From Prostheceraeus crozeri (taxonomy: Eukaryota; Platyhelminthes; Polycladida; Euryleptidae), in assembly GCA_907163375.1 (NCBI GenBank), contig CAJQUW010007051.1:551772-615771 (forward strand): a DNA stretch of 64,000 bases, given 5' to 3'. Shown one piece after another: positions 44,166-53,989 of the stretch. Under the pieces are notes generated by a model that did no database searches, was not told where the DNA came from, and worked only from the letters and a program-made list of their open reading frames with translations. Made by a program: the position numbers and the translations under genes. Numbering within the stretch: position 1 is the stretch's first letter; every line of letters starts with the position of its first letter.

Positions 44166-45344
44166 ATGGCAAACGATAGAAACAGAAAGTATCATATCAA
44201 AATGTGTGTGTGCGGTCGTATAAATCGCAGTGCGGACGCCAAGGCGCATGTGAAGAAGGCGGGCACCGGCCACATGATTATCTTGAATAGGGTTGCGTGC
44301 GTGAAGTGTAGAGTGCTGAAGGGTGATGAGGATGAGGCGCGTTTCTACAGAGTGCATGCTGACTGTAGTGGTGGTTTAGTGACTGATTTGAGATTTACGC
44401 AGTTGATTGTGGAAGAGAGGGAGCGAATGTTGGCGATCGAGCGAGAGGGTAAGGTTGAGAATGTTGTTGAGAATGTTGTTGAGAATGTAGTTGAGAATGA
44501 TGAGTTGGCGAGAGCGGTTGCGTCGTTGGAGGGTGAGATTGGGCGAAAGAGAGTGCTTGAGAGTGATGATGAGGATGATGTGGATTTAGATAGGGAGCGT
44601 GTGAGGAAGTTGAGCTCTTCGTCATCGGAGGTGTCAAACATCGTCATCACCGACCCCCCGAAGAGCTCATCTTCCCCAAAAGTGAAGAGTGGTGGGATTC
44701 GTGTGCAGTCGGCGAGGTGGTTGAAGGATGAAGAGAAGAGGCATGTTTCGCAGCAGATGGCGCATGATTTGTTGGTGAATAAGTATGAGAGTTTGAAGAA
44801 AGTGAAGGATGAAGTTGTGAAGGAGTTGGATGAGTTAAAAAAGAAGGAACTGAAGTCGAAGGAGGTGGCGGATGAAAACATTAGAATGAGGCGTTGTGTG
44901 ACTGATTTGAAGAATAAGACGCGAGAGTTGGAAGAGAAGAATGATGAGTGTGAGAAGAGGGCGAGTGCTGCGGAGAGAAGAATGAGAGATGCAGAGGCGA
45001 AGTTTGAGGAGATGATGAAGGAGATGAGTGTGTTGAGAGCGAGGAATGTTGAGTTGGAGAGGACTGTGGCTCGGCGGGGTGATGAGAGGCAGGCGTATGA
45101 GAAGTTGGAGCGCATGAGGGATGAGTGGGAACGTGTGAATGAGGATCGTTTGTTTGAGTTTCACATCCCTATTCGGGATAATCATTTGGCCGGCGAAGTA
45201 CTCGTAAACCAGAATTTAGACGAATCCATCCTATGTTACAATGGTCATCCCACGAAAAAGTGTCTCCACGCCAGCCTGAGAATGCGCGGCCATCTACACA
45301 AATTTTCGATTCGGAAACGCGCGAGACTACCAAAGGATGACTAA
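44166..45344 (+). CDS. Zinc-binding coiled-coil protein of Polinton B, 392 aa, unidentified
   Basis: The start codon at 44166 follows a splice acceptor and has context GGCATGG. The N-terminal 60 residues hold a C-x-C, C-x2-C, H-x2-C pattern (MCVCGRINRSADAK, VACVKCRVL, VHADC) suggesting a zinc-bound module. A triplicated VVENVVENVVEN segment, an acidic/serine linker (LESDDEDDVD, KLSSSSSE) and a long heptad-rich coiled coil (about residues 200-355) follow. The basic C-terminus (FSIRKRARLPKDD) could be nuclear-targeting. The frame looks whole. The GC-rich third positions and an open antisense frame result from GAG/AAG codon runs. No family recognised. Its place beside the terminal repeat suggests an early gene. 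Confidence 0.7.
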   Translation: MANDRNRKYHIKMCVCGRINRSADAKAHVKKAGTGHMIILNRVACVKCRVLKGDEDEARFYRVHADCSGGLVTDLRFTQLIVEERERMLAIEREGKVENVVENVVENVVENDELARAVASLEGEIGRKRVLESDDEDDVDLDRERVRKLSSSSSEVSNIVITDPPKSSSSPKVKSGGIRVQSARWLKDEEKRHVSQQMAHDLLVNKYESLKKVKDEVVKELDELKKKELKSKEVADENIRMRRCVTDLKNKTRELEEKNDECEKRASAAERRMRDAEAKFEEMMKEMSVLRARNVELERTVARRGDERQAYEKLERMRDEWERVNEDRLFEFHIPIRDNHLAGEVLVNQNLDESILCYNGHPTKKCLHASLRMRGHLHKFSIRKRARLPKDD

Positions 45345-45602
45345 CTTGGTAAGTGAAAAAGTAAATAAGATAGTATATCCTATTCTAATACATATCATTT
45401 TCATTGCAGATCTTTGCCCGCCTTCACCACCCCATCACGTCACTCCCGAGAACGAACCATCGGCTCTCTTAAGGGCCACCTAGGGGCAAGACATGATAGA
45501 ACCTCCACGCGGTTTGCCCTGGGCAGTCTTCGGACTGGCGAATACTATCATTAAGTTGAAACTGCTATCAGTCAACTTGAACGTTGCGTCGCGTTAGAGG
45601 GG

Positions 45603-45610
45603 TATATAAA
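45603..45610 (+). promoter_or_regulatory. TATA box (TATATAAA)
   Basis: Located 39 bp before the ATG of the 88-aa gene, so the leader is only a few nucleotides long. Confidence 0.6.
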
Positions 45611-45641
45611 CCACTGCCTCTCATTTCATTTCATTTCAATC

Positions 45642-45908
45642 ATGCAGACGCCGAACAGTCAAGTCAGCTCTCCTCGCGGACCGCAGTTAAGGCCGCGAAA
45701 TTTATTTGAGGAGTTTGTCAGGCTAGAGGAGCAAGACAGAGTTTTTAATAATCTTGCTCGGATGGGCAATCCGATGACAGCAACTGCTGTCAATCCAACG
45801 GAATGGCGCTACATTCCACTTTTTAGCCATGTGCCAGTTAGTGTGGAAGTCGACAGTGCTACCAAAGAGAGAGTCAAAGACTCTCTCAGCAGAATTGGTA
45901 GGGTGTAA
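45642..45908 (+). CDS. Small Polinton B gene, 88 aa, unidentified
   Basis: The ATG is 39 bp downstream of a TATATAAA box and directly follows a TTTCATTTCATTTCA leader. The protein is polar, with LFEEFVRLEEQDRVFNN (possible helix) and VDSATKERVKDSLSRI near the end. It has no known domain, signal or membrane segment. It sits between two copies of the 151-bp repeat, so gene, promoter and repeat form a cassette of about 475 bp. Confidence 0.5.
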   Translation: MQTPNSQVSSPRGPQLRPRNLFEEFVRLEEQDRVFNNLARMGNPMTATAVNPTEWRYIPLFSHVPVSVEVDSATKERVKDSLSRIGRV

Positions 45909-46126
45909 GATGACGTTACTCCCGAGAATGAACCATCGGCTCTCTTAAGGGCCACCATGGGGCAAGACATGATAGAACCTCCTCGCGGTTTGCCCTGGGC
46001 AGTCTTCGGACTGGCGAATACTATCATTAAGTTGAATCTGCTATCAGTCAACTTGAACATTATGCAGTCGATTGCTATCCCTGAAGCATTCTAATTCGCT
46101 GTTGAGCAATTCATTGTTGAAAACCC

Positions 46127-46134
46127 TATATAAG
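46127..46134 (+). promoter_or_regulatory. TATA box (TATATAAG)
   Basis: It lies 48 bp before the ATG of the 84-aa gene, again soon after a 151-bp repeat copy. Confidence 0.6.
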
Positions 46135-46174
46135 CCAGAAGATTGTAGCGCTTCTCATTCAATTTGAAGTCACG

Positions 46175-46429
46175 ATGGAAGCGACATCTACCCACAACAT
46201 TCCCGTCTTCACTGATGAAGACAACGGCATTCCCGAGTTCGTCATCCTCGACGAGTGGGATGAGGAGGATGAGAAGAAGGGGAAGATCAAGAGGATCGTT
46301 TGGACGGATGAGGTATGGACTCCAAATACCACCCGCATCCGAAAGGTGCCAGATGCACCAGCACGGCTTAGGCGGTATAGGGTATACGAGAACCTAACCG
46401 TCATACCTATTGACTATTCCAGTCAATAG
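46175..46429 (+). CDS. Small acidic Polinton B gene, 84 aa, unidentified
   Basis: The ATG has context ACGATGG, 48 bp after a TATA box. The protein is acidic in the middle (ILDEWDEEDEKKGKIK), then basic (RIRKVPDAPARLRRYRVYE). No family recognised. It occupies the second repeat-promoter-gene cassette, and its sequence is not related to the 88-aa gene of the first cassette. Confidence 0.5.
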   Translation: MEATSTHNIPVFTDEDNGIPEFVILDEWDEEDEKKGKIKRIVWTDEVWTPNTTRIRKVPDAPARLRRYRVYENLTVIPIDYSSQ

Positions 46430-46587
46430 TCAAATTCACGTCCCCGAGAACGAACCATCGGCTCTCTTAAGGGCCACCATGGGGCAAGACATGATAGAAC
46501 CTCCTCGCGGTTTGCCCTGGGCAGTCTTCGGACTGGCGAATACTATCATTAAGTTGAATCTGCTATCAGTCAACTTGAACGTTGCAA

Positions 46588-46922
46588 ATGCAGTTCGGTG
46601 TAATACTTCCTTTCGACGGGCGTTCCTGTAAAGGGCGGCGGTGAAACCCGTAGCTATGTATACCGCAAGGGACATTCGGCAATGGTCAATCTTGTTAAAC
46701 CTCTCTGCGTCATGTTTGCAAGTGATTGCCTCTGTCTCAACGTAGTATGCATTCGCGTCAGGGCGACATTTAGCCAACTGTCGAAGGTTGCCTAAAACTT
46801 TCCATTGCATACGTTATGAGAACCATGAGTTCTACCTGTCTCTATCAATGAGACGAATTGATGAATGGAATGAAATGGGAGGACACTCACGCGCCACACG
46901 CAACATAACACACTTCTCTCTT
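46588..46922 (+). repeat. Conserved non-coding block shared with Polinton A
   Basis: It aligns with 24497-24910 of element A: CGGTGTAATACTTCCT, CGACGGGCGT, GGGCGGCG, TTGTTAAACCTCTCTGCGTC, CATTTAGCCA, GTCGAAGGTT, then GACGAA(A)TGATGAATGGAAT and CGCCACACGCAAC. Similarity runs over about 350-400 bp although the frames differ, pointing to RNA- or DNA-level conservation. Confidence 0.8.
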
Positions 46923-47537
46923 CCGTAGTCTAACAAGCTCTTTACACATGGATCGCAGTCGATTGCTATCCCTGTATCAGAAGTGTAAGCTATCTTAATT
47001 TATTTGACACTATTTCATCTACCATCATCGTCCATATGAAATGTTTTAAGATTTACAAGTTAGACTAAGCGTGCTACTATTTCCAAATGAAAAAGTATAC
47101 ATGGTTAAATCATCCACTTAAGCCCATCCGTAGTCTAACAAGCTCTTTACACATGGATCGCAGTCGATTGCTATCCCTGTATCAGAAGTGTAAGCTATCT
47201 TAATTCATTTGACACTATTTCATCTACCATCATCGTCCATATGAAATGTTTTAAGATTTACAAGTTAGACTAAGCGTGCTACTATTTCCAAATGAAAAAG
47301 TATACATGGTTAAATCATCCACTTAAGCCCATCCGTAGTCTAACAAGCTCTTTACACATGGATCGCAGTCGATTGCTATCCCTGTATCAGAAGTGTAAGC
47401 TATCTTAATTTTATTTGACACTATTTCATCTACCATTATCACCCATATGAAATGTTATAAGATTTGCAAGTTAAACTAAGCGTGCTACTATTTCCAAATG
47501 AAAAAGTATACATGGTTAAATTATTCACTAAAAACCC
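46923..47537. repeat. 205-bp tandem repeat, three copies
   Basis: CCGTAGTCTAACAAGCTC starts at 46923, 47128 and 47333, an exact 205-bp period. The first two copies are almost identical and the third differs at scattered sites. Each contains GATTGCTATCCCTGTATC, another GCTATC motif. No open frame is conserved. Confidence 0.95.
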
Positions 47538-47587
47538 CATTCAAGTAAGTCAGTATGAAAGCAAAGATAATACGAAATAAACATTTA

Positions 47588-48025
47588 TTATGGCATGTAT
47601 TTCAAAAGGTCTTCATCGTCAATATCGTCCCAGAGTCTGGCTTCACATAGATCACAAAAACAGTTGAGCTGCTTTAAACGTTCTTCTGCAGCGTCCCTCA
47701 CTTTCTCAATGTACGCCCACTCCGCCACGGTTCGCGGTTGGGAGTTAGGGGTGTACCACTCCCATATTTGATGCAAGTGCGACTTGCTGGTCATCTCCAT
47801 CACCCCTTCGGCATCATATTGTAAATATTTCCACCGTATGCCTGTTAGGTCGGGCAACTCCTCTTCATCCTCCTCCGATAATGATAACTTTCGTATATTG
47901 TCCAGTCGGTACACCTTCTCCACCTTCGCCTTTCTTGGTGCATTTGGTGTAACGAGCACCCTTGCTGATGTACATGGAGAGGAGAACTCCAATGCGGTAT
48001 TTGGTGTTGTTGGAGGACTTGTCAT
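47588..48025 (-). CDS. Unidentified acidic protein of Polinton B, 145 aa
   Basis: A whole frame starts with a proline/threonine-rich stretch (MTSPPTTPNTALEF). Then come LDNIRKLSLSEEDEEELPDL and a helical middle (VRDAAEERLKQLNCFC). The end is CDLCEARLWDDIDDEDLLKY. The C-x2-C pair near the end could bind metal. The stop codon overlaps an AATAAA. It is transcribed away from the polymerase, with about 120 bp between its start and the polymerase TATA box, so a divergent promoter is likely. No family recognised. Confidence 0.55.
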   Translation of the reverse strand: MTSPPTTPNTALEFSSPCTSARVLVTPNAPRKAKVEKVYRLDNIRKLSLSEEDEEELPDLTGIRWKYLQYDAEGVMEMTSKSHLHQIWEWYTPNSQPRTVAEWAYIEKVRDAAEERLKQLNCFCDLCEARLWDDIDDEDLLKYMP

Positions 48026-48140
48026 GTTGTCTTTGAAATGCTGACTTTGAATAATGATAACTTTAACATTTTTCTAATTCTTAAGTATACACAAGCAGCC
48101 AATCAGAATGAACACCCAATGAATGAAGAGAATGAAAAAA

Positions 48141-48170
48141 TATAAGCAAAGTGACATTCGTGTCATTTCA
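48141..48170 (+). promoter_or_regulatory. TATA box of the polymerase transcript
   Basis: TATAAG (48141) in an A-rich setting. An intron with donor ATG/GTAAGT (48320) and acceptor TTTCAG (about 48507) may lie in the leader, so the translation start of the polymerase is not settled. Confidence 0.45.
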
Positions 48171-48473
48171 CTCTGTCTTTGAGACGCATAAGTGAACGGT
48201 TGTCTAGCGAATTCTGTTATTATTTGAGGCGTACAAGTGAATTCCAAATTTGAGACGTATTATTTGAGTGAAGTCTCTATCTTGTTGAAGTATCAAGCTT
48301 AAACATAATTTCGTTGAAATGGTAAGTTGAAAATTTCTTCACTCATCTCCCTCAAACGTGTGGCTAATAGCATCTTCCTCAATTTCAGCATCAACTTCAT
48401 CACCAACACCCTCCCTTCTCGAGGAAAGTTTAGAGTTGTTGAGTCAAAGTAGGTTGTAACAATACACTGAGAC

Positions 48474-51400
48474 TTGAACAGAGATGATAGAATGATTTCT
48501 CTTTCAGGTGATGTGAGTTCCAGCTCAGGACTCTCGCGACAAGGCAACGAGTGGGAATGTGCCGACTGCGGACATATGTTTACAAGGAAGCACAGTCTCC
48601 TTCGACACATCAAACAACGTGTGTGTCAACGCAAAGCGGCGTCAATCTCCGGAGGTGAAGTTGATTCTGACGATGACATCTCCTTTCCTTGCGATTTGTG
48701 CCCTCTTTCTTTTGATAGTCACTTTCAGCGATCTTCGCACAGACTTCAACACATGCATGCAAATGATCACTACACCAACGGTACCTCTACCATCTCCCTC
48801 ATTAATGTTTCCCATAATAATTTAGTACGCGACTACTGCATGGAGTCCAATACTCAAATAGTAGATTTTCCTGAGTGGCTCCTTCAAAATTCAAACATTA
48901 TCGAAGCGCTCTTCAACAATTTAGACAATTTTAGAATGAAGGCGCTCATCTACCTTAAACTAAAATATGTTAAAATAGATTTTCAAACGGGTCAAGTGAC
49001 GGAGAGAATACAGTTTCATGTTCCTTCCTCTTCCGCAACCGAAGTTGTAGACTGCGAGTCTTGGCTAAATTTTCACATTCAATGTTTAAAATCAAATGTA
49101 GATAAATTCAATCAACGCGACAGCGCTCTCATTTTTGATGGTGTGGACTCAGCCATATTCAAAATTTCCCTATTAGAAAGTCATGCAGCTCGAGGCACAT
49201 TTAAACTACCAAAAACGTTGTATAATAAGAAAGCTGTCATCAATGTTGATTGTAAATCACAGTGTTTCAAATATGCAGTCCTATCCATCCTTCACTATAA
49301 TGATATCAACGCGCATCGAGATCGCACCTATAGCTATAGACAGTGGGAGGATGAACTAGACTTTGAAGGTTGTGATAGTAACAACATGAAAATCAAAGAT
49401 GTAGAAACGTTCGAAAAACATAATAAGATTAAAATTGTCGTTCACGTGTGGGAGAAGGGGTTGAAGGGTGCCCGCTATAATTCACGTTCAACTTGTTATG
49501 AACGTGTAGTCAACCTCTTATTAGTAAAACAAGATGATAGCGAGGAATGGCACTACTGTGGTATTCCCAAAATCTCTCGCTTGTACACTCACTTGGGGCA
49601 CTCTAAAAGAGGTGAACATTTTGTATGCGACCGCTGCATCCGCTCCTTTTGGAGTAAAGATAAATTTGAAACTCACTATGAATGGTGCAAGCGAGGTAAA
49701 TTACAAATGGAACGCATGCCCAAAGATAAAATATTTTCACATAGGGATAATGGTGACGAATTAAGTCCCCTGCGTGTCATTTACGCAGACATAGAATGCT
49801 ACATTGATGATATCATCCACAAGCCAGCAGCCATATCCTGCTATGAAGTATGGCATGACCACTTTAGGAATAGACAAAACAAAATGCATACTTGGCAAGG
49901 TGAAGATTGCATTTCAAAATTTCTAGAATTTCTCGATAAAGCTGCTAAATTTCAACAATCATATGATTCCCAATTGCAGCGTAAGTCACTACATATGTCA
50001 GATGAAGACAAACAAAAATTTGAAAGTTGCACATCCTGTCCTAAATGTCATAAAACGTTTGATGACGATAAAATTAAGAAAGTGCGTGATCATGATCACA
50101 TCACTGGTAAATTTAGAAACGCACTCTGCTCCAAATGTAACTTTTCACTTAGGTTGAGACGTCGTGTACTACCCGTCATTTTTCATAACTTTAAGGGCTA
50201 TGACAGTCATATGCTCATAAAAGGAGGGTTGAGCCAGATGAAATCGTGGCAGTTTAATGTAATAGCACAAACGAGAGAAAAATTCATGGCAATGACAGCA
50301 AAAGTACCAGTAGATAAAACTAAAGAAAATAAGACAGTCTTCTTCGAAATAAAATTTTTAGATTCATTTCAATTCATGTCAGCGTCACTAGCTTCTCTCG
50401 TTCGTAATCTCAAGTTTCTTCCCCATAGTCAAACTTTGAAGAAACACTATCCAAACTTAACGGATGAAATAATCACTCGCAAAGGAGTCTTTCCTTATGC
50501 GTATTTTAGCTCAATGTCTAAACTAAATGAAACAACCCTTCCTTCCATTGACAAATTCAAAAACGATTTGACGGGTGAAGATTGTCCAGTAGAGGACTAT
50601 GAACATGCTCAAGAGGCATGGTTAAAATTTGATTGTAAAACGTTTGGCGATTATATGATCGCTTACTTAGAATTAGATGTCATTTTGCTGGCTGATGTCT
50701 TTCAGGAGTTTCGACGAGTGGCATTAGAAGAAGACAAATTAGATCCTGTCCACTTTGTCAGTCTACCAGCCATGTCCTTTAAATCAGCCTTTAAAATGAC
50801 TGGTGAGACCATTCATCTCTTACAAGACCCGGAGATGTATAATATATTTGAGCGCGGAATACGCGGTGGTCTCACATTTGTAAATAAACATCATATAAAA
50901 TCTGAAACAGTAGGTGATGATCATATCCACCTAAAGTACTATGACCAAAATAATTTATATGGCAGTTCACTGTCTAAACCACTACCTCATTCCGAGTTTA
51001 GTTGGTTAAATCAAAATGAGCTTGAGTATTACTCCAACCCTTCAAACATACTGAAGATTCCAGATGAAGGTGATTGGGGATATTATTTTGAAGTGGATTT
51101 GATTTATCCAAATAGTATTAAAAATAAAACTGCTGATTTCCCACTTGCACCTGAATCTGGTGAAGTGACTGAAGATATGTTTTCACCATTCATGTCACAA
51201 TTTCATAATAACTTAACAGAGTGTGGACAGCCAAGGTACAAACCATGCCGCAAACTTTTACTCACCCAATATGATAAGAAAAATTATCTCGTACACTTCT
51301 GCATATTAAAATTCTATTTAGAAATGGGCATGCTTCTAAAGTCAGTTCACCGCATTATCAAATTTAGACAGAAAGCCTTCCTCAAGCCCTACATAGATAG

Positions 51401-52254
51401 TAACAGTCAAAAACGTGCACTCGCCCAAAATAATTTTGAAAAGGATTTTTATAAATATAAGAATAACAGTCTATTCGGAAAGACCATGGAGGATGTTAGA
51501 AAACGTATGAATTACAAACTAGTCGTTGATGAACAAAAATATCACAAATTGACCTCATCACCTCTTTTCATTGATAGAGACATCATCGATGAGGATCTTG
51601 TAGGTGTTAAAATGATTAAATCAGAAGTTGAGTTGTGCAAACCCATCTATATTGGGCAAGCCGTTTTAGATTATTCCAAGCTTGAAATGTATCAACTCTT
51701 CTACAAAATATTAAAACCATGCCCTCTCGTAAAAGAGGTTCGCTTGCTGGGTGGTGATACAGATAGTTTCTTTTTAGGAATTACCACTCAAAAAGATTTA
51801 AATTTTAATGAAGTAGGCAAGTCATTAGAAAAAATATTTCGACACATCTAACTACAATCCCACTCATCCACTCTATTCCATACAGAATAAAGCCAAACTT
51901 GGTTGTTTTAAGGATGAAACAGCAGGAAAGGAAATAGATGAAATGATTCTCCTCCGTCCTAAAATGTATTCCATGAAACTAAAAGAATGTGCAGATAGTA
52001 TTAAGCGTGCTAAAGGTATATCAAAATCCATTGTTCATAAAATGAAACATCGCTCCTATAAGAAGGCCTATAAAAATAAAACTATAACGTTTGTCAATAT
52101 GACAATCTTAAAATCTCAAGTTCATACTGTGAAAACGTACACGTTCAAGAAACGAGCACTTTCAGCATGGGAGGATAAGAGGTGTTGGATAGGACATAAC
52201 ACATCTCTTCCACATGGACATCCTGACACAAACATACCTCCACCCAAAGAATAA
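48474..52254 (+). pseudogene. Polinton protein-primed family-B DNA polymerase (B copy), nearly whole
   Basis: The main open frame is 1125 codons. The N-terminus has two C2H2-like fingers (CADCGHMFTRKHSLLRH and CDLCPLSFDSHFQRSSH). A third finger (CDRCIRSFWSKDKFETHYEWC) lies near residue 395. Exonuclease motifs are YADIECYID (about residue 438), FHNFKGYDSH (about 569) and YLELDVILLADVF (about 733). An HNH-like cluster (CPKCHKTFDDDK, VRDHDHITGKFRNALC) lies between the first two. Polymerase motifs are DQNNLYGSSLSKPLP (A, about 823), NNSLFGKTMEDVRKRM (B, about 997) and GGDTDSFFLG (C, about 1092). The enzyme copies the element from a protein primer on the terminal repeat. It has about one break. 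The final stop codon is embedded in AATAAA (52250-52255). Confidence 0.95.
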
Positions 52255-52255
52255 A

Positions 52256-52470
52256 ACTCACGCTACCACATTCAGGAGATGTATTGACATAATCAACTTT
52301 AACTCAGTATTTTGATGTTGCTTTTTGTAGATATACATGGTTGTTTTATGTATCGCATGAGATCGTTTCTTCCTTGTGAATATATGCCTACAGTCAGCCC
52401 ATTCCCCTATATCTGTGAAAAGACTTTTTCATATACATATTTTTATTTCAAAAAACATATCACAATGACT
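52256..52470. other. Short intergenic stretch between converging genes
   Basis: It carries the 3' ends of the polymerase (plus) and the penton-like gene (minus). A minus-strand AATAAA lies at about 52441. No further gene. Confidence 0.5.
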
Positions 52471-53810
52471 TCACTTTGTTTTCCGAAACACTAAAGTTAT
52501 GAGGGATTTAGTATCTTTCACGTGGATGCACTCTTGTAAACCATTGGTAATTTTGATAGCAATAGAGGGTATAGTTTGTTTGATGACGGGATGATAGAAA
52601 ATAGATTCAAACATCTTCTCGACTATTCCATATGAAGCGTCTTTATCATGAATGAAATCACGTAAAATGTATTCTTTTTTCTCGCCAACAGAAATAGGTA
52701 AAATCAAATCACTTTGAATGTAAAGGTGCTGTTCATGTTTATCAAGTGTCATTGGTGTTTCTATACCAATCGTATGCGCAGCAGCAAACACTGTTTGTAG
52801 CATTGAAAAGCCAAAGAGTTTTTTCAAATTTTTACTCAATGACAGTTTCAGAACAACGCGTTGATTTTCAATTGAAAACGAAATGTGGTGTGTCTTTGCA
52901 TCATATTTACTTTTCATCACATGCTTCAACTTCTGTTGTATATAAGGATTTACTACATGAATGAAGCTTTCAACTGTATGATATAGACGCGGCATTATAT
53001 TGATAGCAACTTTAGATTCTTCATAAGACTGGTAAATTTTCTTGATGCGATCGCCATAGATGTCCACCCACCATTCATCATTAACTGAATCAGCTTTAGT
53101 GTGATATTCATGAGAAGCATACACCACAACCGCTTCCAATAATAGGCGTATAATGTCTTACAAAATGACGCAAGGTTGGAGAGAAATAAACTGTAAGTTT
53201 GTCATTATATTTCTGAATAACCAACTTATTTTTGTCCGCCATAATTTTCTCTCCATACTTCTTACCCACAGTCTCATTCCATCGTTTTACTAACTCAATA
53301 AGTGATAAAGGTTGAACACCACGCTTTTTCAAAATGATGCGTTCTTCGCATTCTACAAACATCTTCATCAAATATTTTAAATCTATAATGAAATTTGTTG
53401 ATTCGATTTGAATAACTTTTTTAACATTTGCAGTAGCAATTGACGTTAGATGTAGTCCATGACCAAAACCAAGATGTGGATAGAATTCACTATCCAACCT
53501 CAGCGTAAGACCCTTTAGTAAAAGAATGAAAGCGGAGGAACTGTCTCCCACTCCAATGATAGATAGTAAACTCATAAGCTTTCTGATTTTTATTCTTCAT
53601 GATGGAAGTATTACCACTGTTGAATGCCTTAATAATTTTCTCATTCCCAAATGGCTCATAAGAATCTGATTTTATCTGAATCCATTCATAGTTCCACTTT
53701 CCATCTGACGTTAAATTGTATGGGAACTGAAATGCATTATTCATCGTTATTCCATCATGGGTGCGAGGAGTCAATATCATTTCTTCCAAATCATTCACAT
53801 ACTGATATTG
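52471..53810 (-). pseudogene. Penton-like/minor capsid structural gene (second copy), broken
   Basis: The region encodes a large structural-type protein. Signatures are NLTSDGKWNYEWIQI near the start, LHLTSIATANVKKVIQI and LVIQKYNDKLTVYFSPTLRH in the middle, and YIQSDLILPISVGEKKEYIL toward the end. The last resembles the IVGD-x-APLLR-type segment of Polinton PC1 proteins. The order parallels the gene at 55.6-57.0 kb, so the two look like diverged tandem duplicates. It is a fossil with about two breaks. The structural assignment is tentative. Confidence 0.5.
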
Positions 53811-53989
53811 CTATCATAGCAAAATACTAGAAAACGCCAACTCCCATTACCTTCTAAATGTAGTGGGCGATAATTCTACTGATAGTCTGGATGGTTTATT
53901 TTTGGGAAGGAATTTATTCATAGAAGCATTTACTGGGCGAAGTAGATTAGAAAAAACGAGTCCTTATTTTCACTTTCCATATTATTCAC

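Larger units (their letters stand above)
45437..46587 (+). repeat. 151-bp structured repeat, three copies between small genes
   Basis: Copies lie at 45437-45587, 45913-46063 and 46438-46587. Each has GGCTCTCTTAAGGGCCACC, GGGCAAGACATGATAGAACC, then CAGTC-TTCG-GACTG (UUCG hairpin at 45524, 46000 and 46522), and a second hairpin of outer arms AAGTTG/CAACTT and inner arms around CTAT. The first two copies are followed by a TATA box and a small gene. The third runs into the conserved block shared with element A. Confidence 0.85.

Noticed and set aside
44345-45115. Long minus-strand frame of 256 codons, serine/phenylalanine-rich
   Set aside because: It is antisense to the coiled-coil gene. GAG/AAG codon runs on the plus strand give a stop-free serine/leucine frame on the other strand. 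It has no independent promoter or domain.
45809-46810. Repeated minus-strand frames sharing a common C-terminal peptide (46060-45809 and 46810-46436)
   Set aside because: The shared peptide comes from copies of the 151-bp repeat, which I interpret as non-coding structured DNA/RNA.
46923-47537. CRISPR-like array
   Set aside because: Three adjacent 205-bp copies without spacers, in a eukaryotic element. It is an ordinary tandem repeat.
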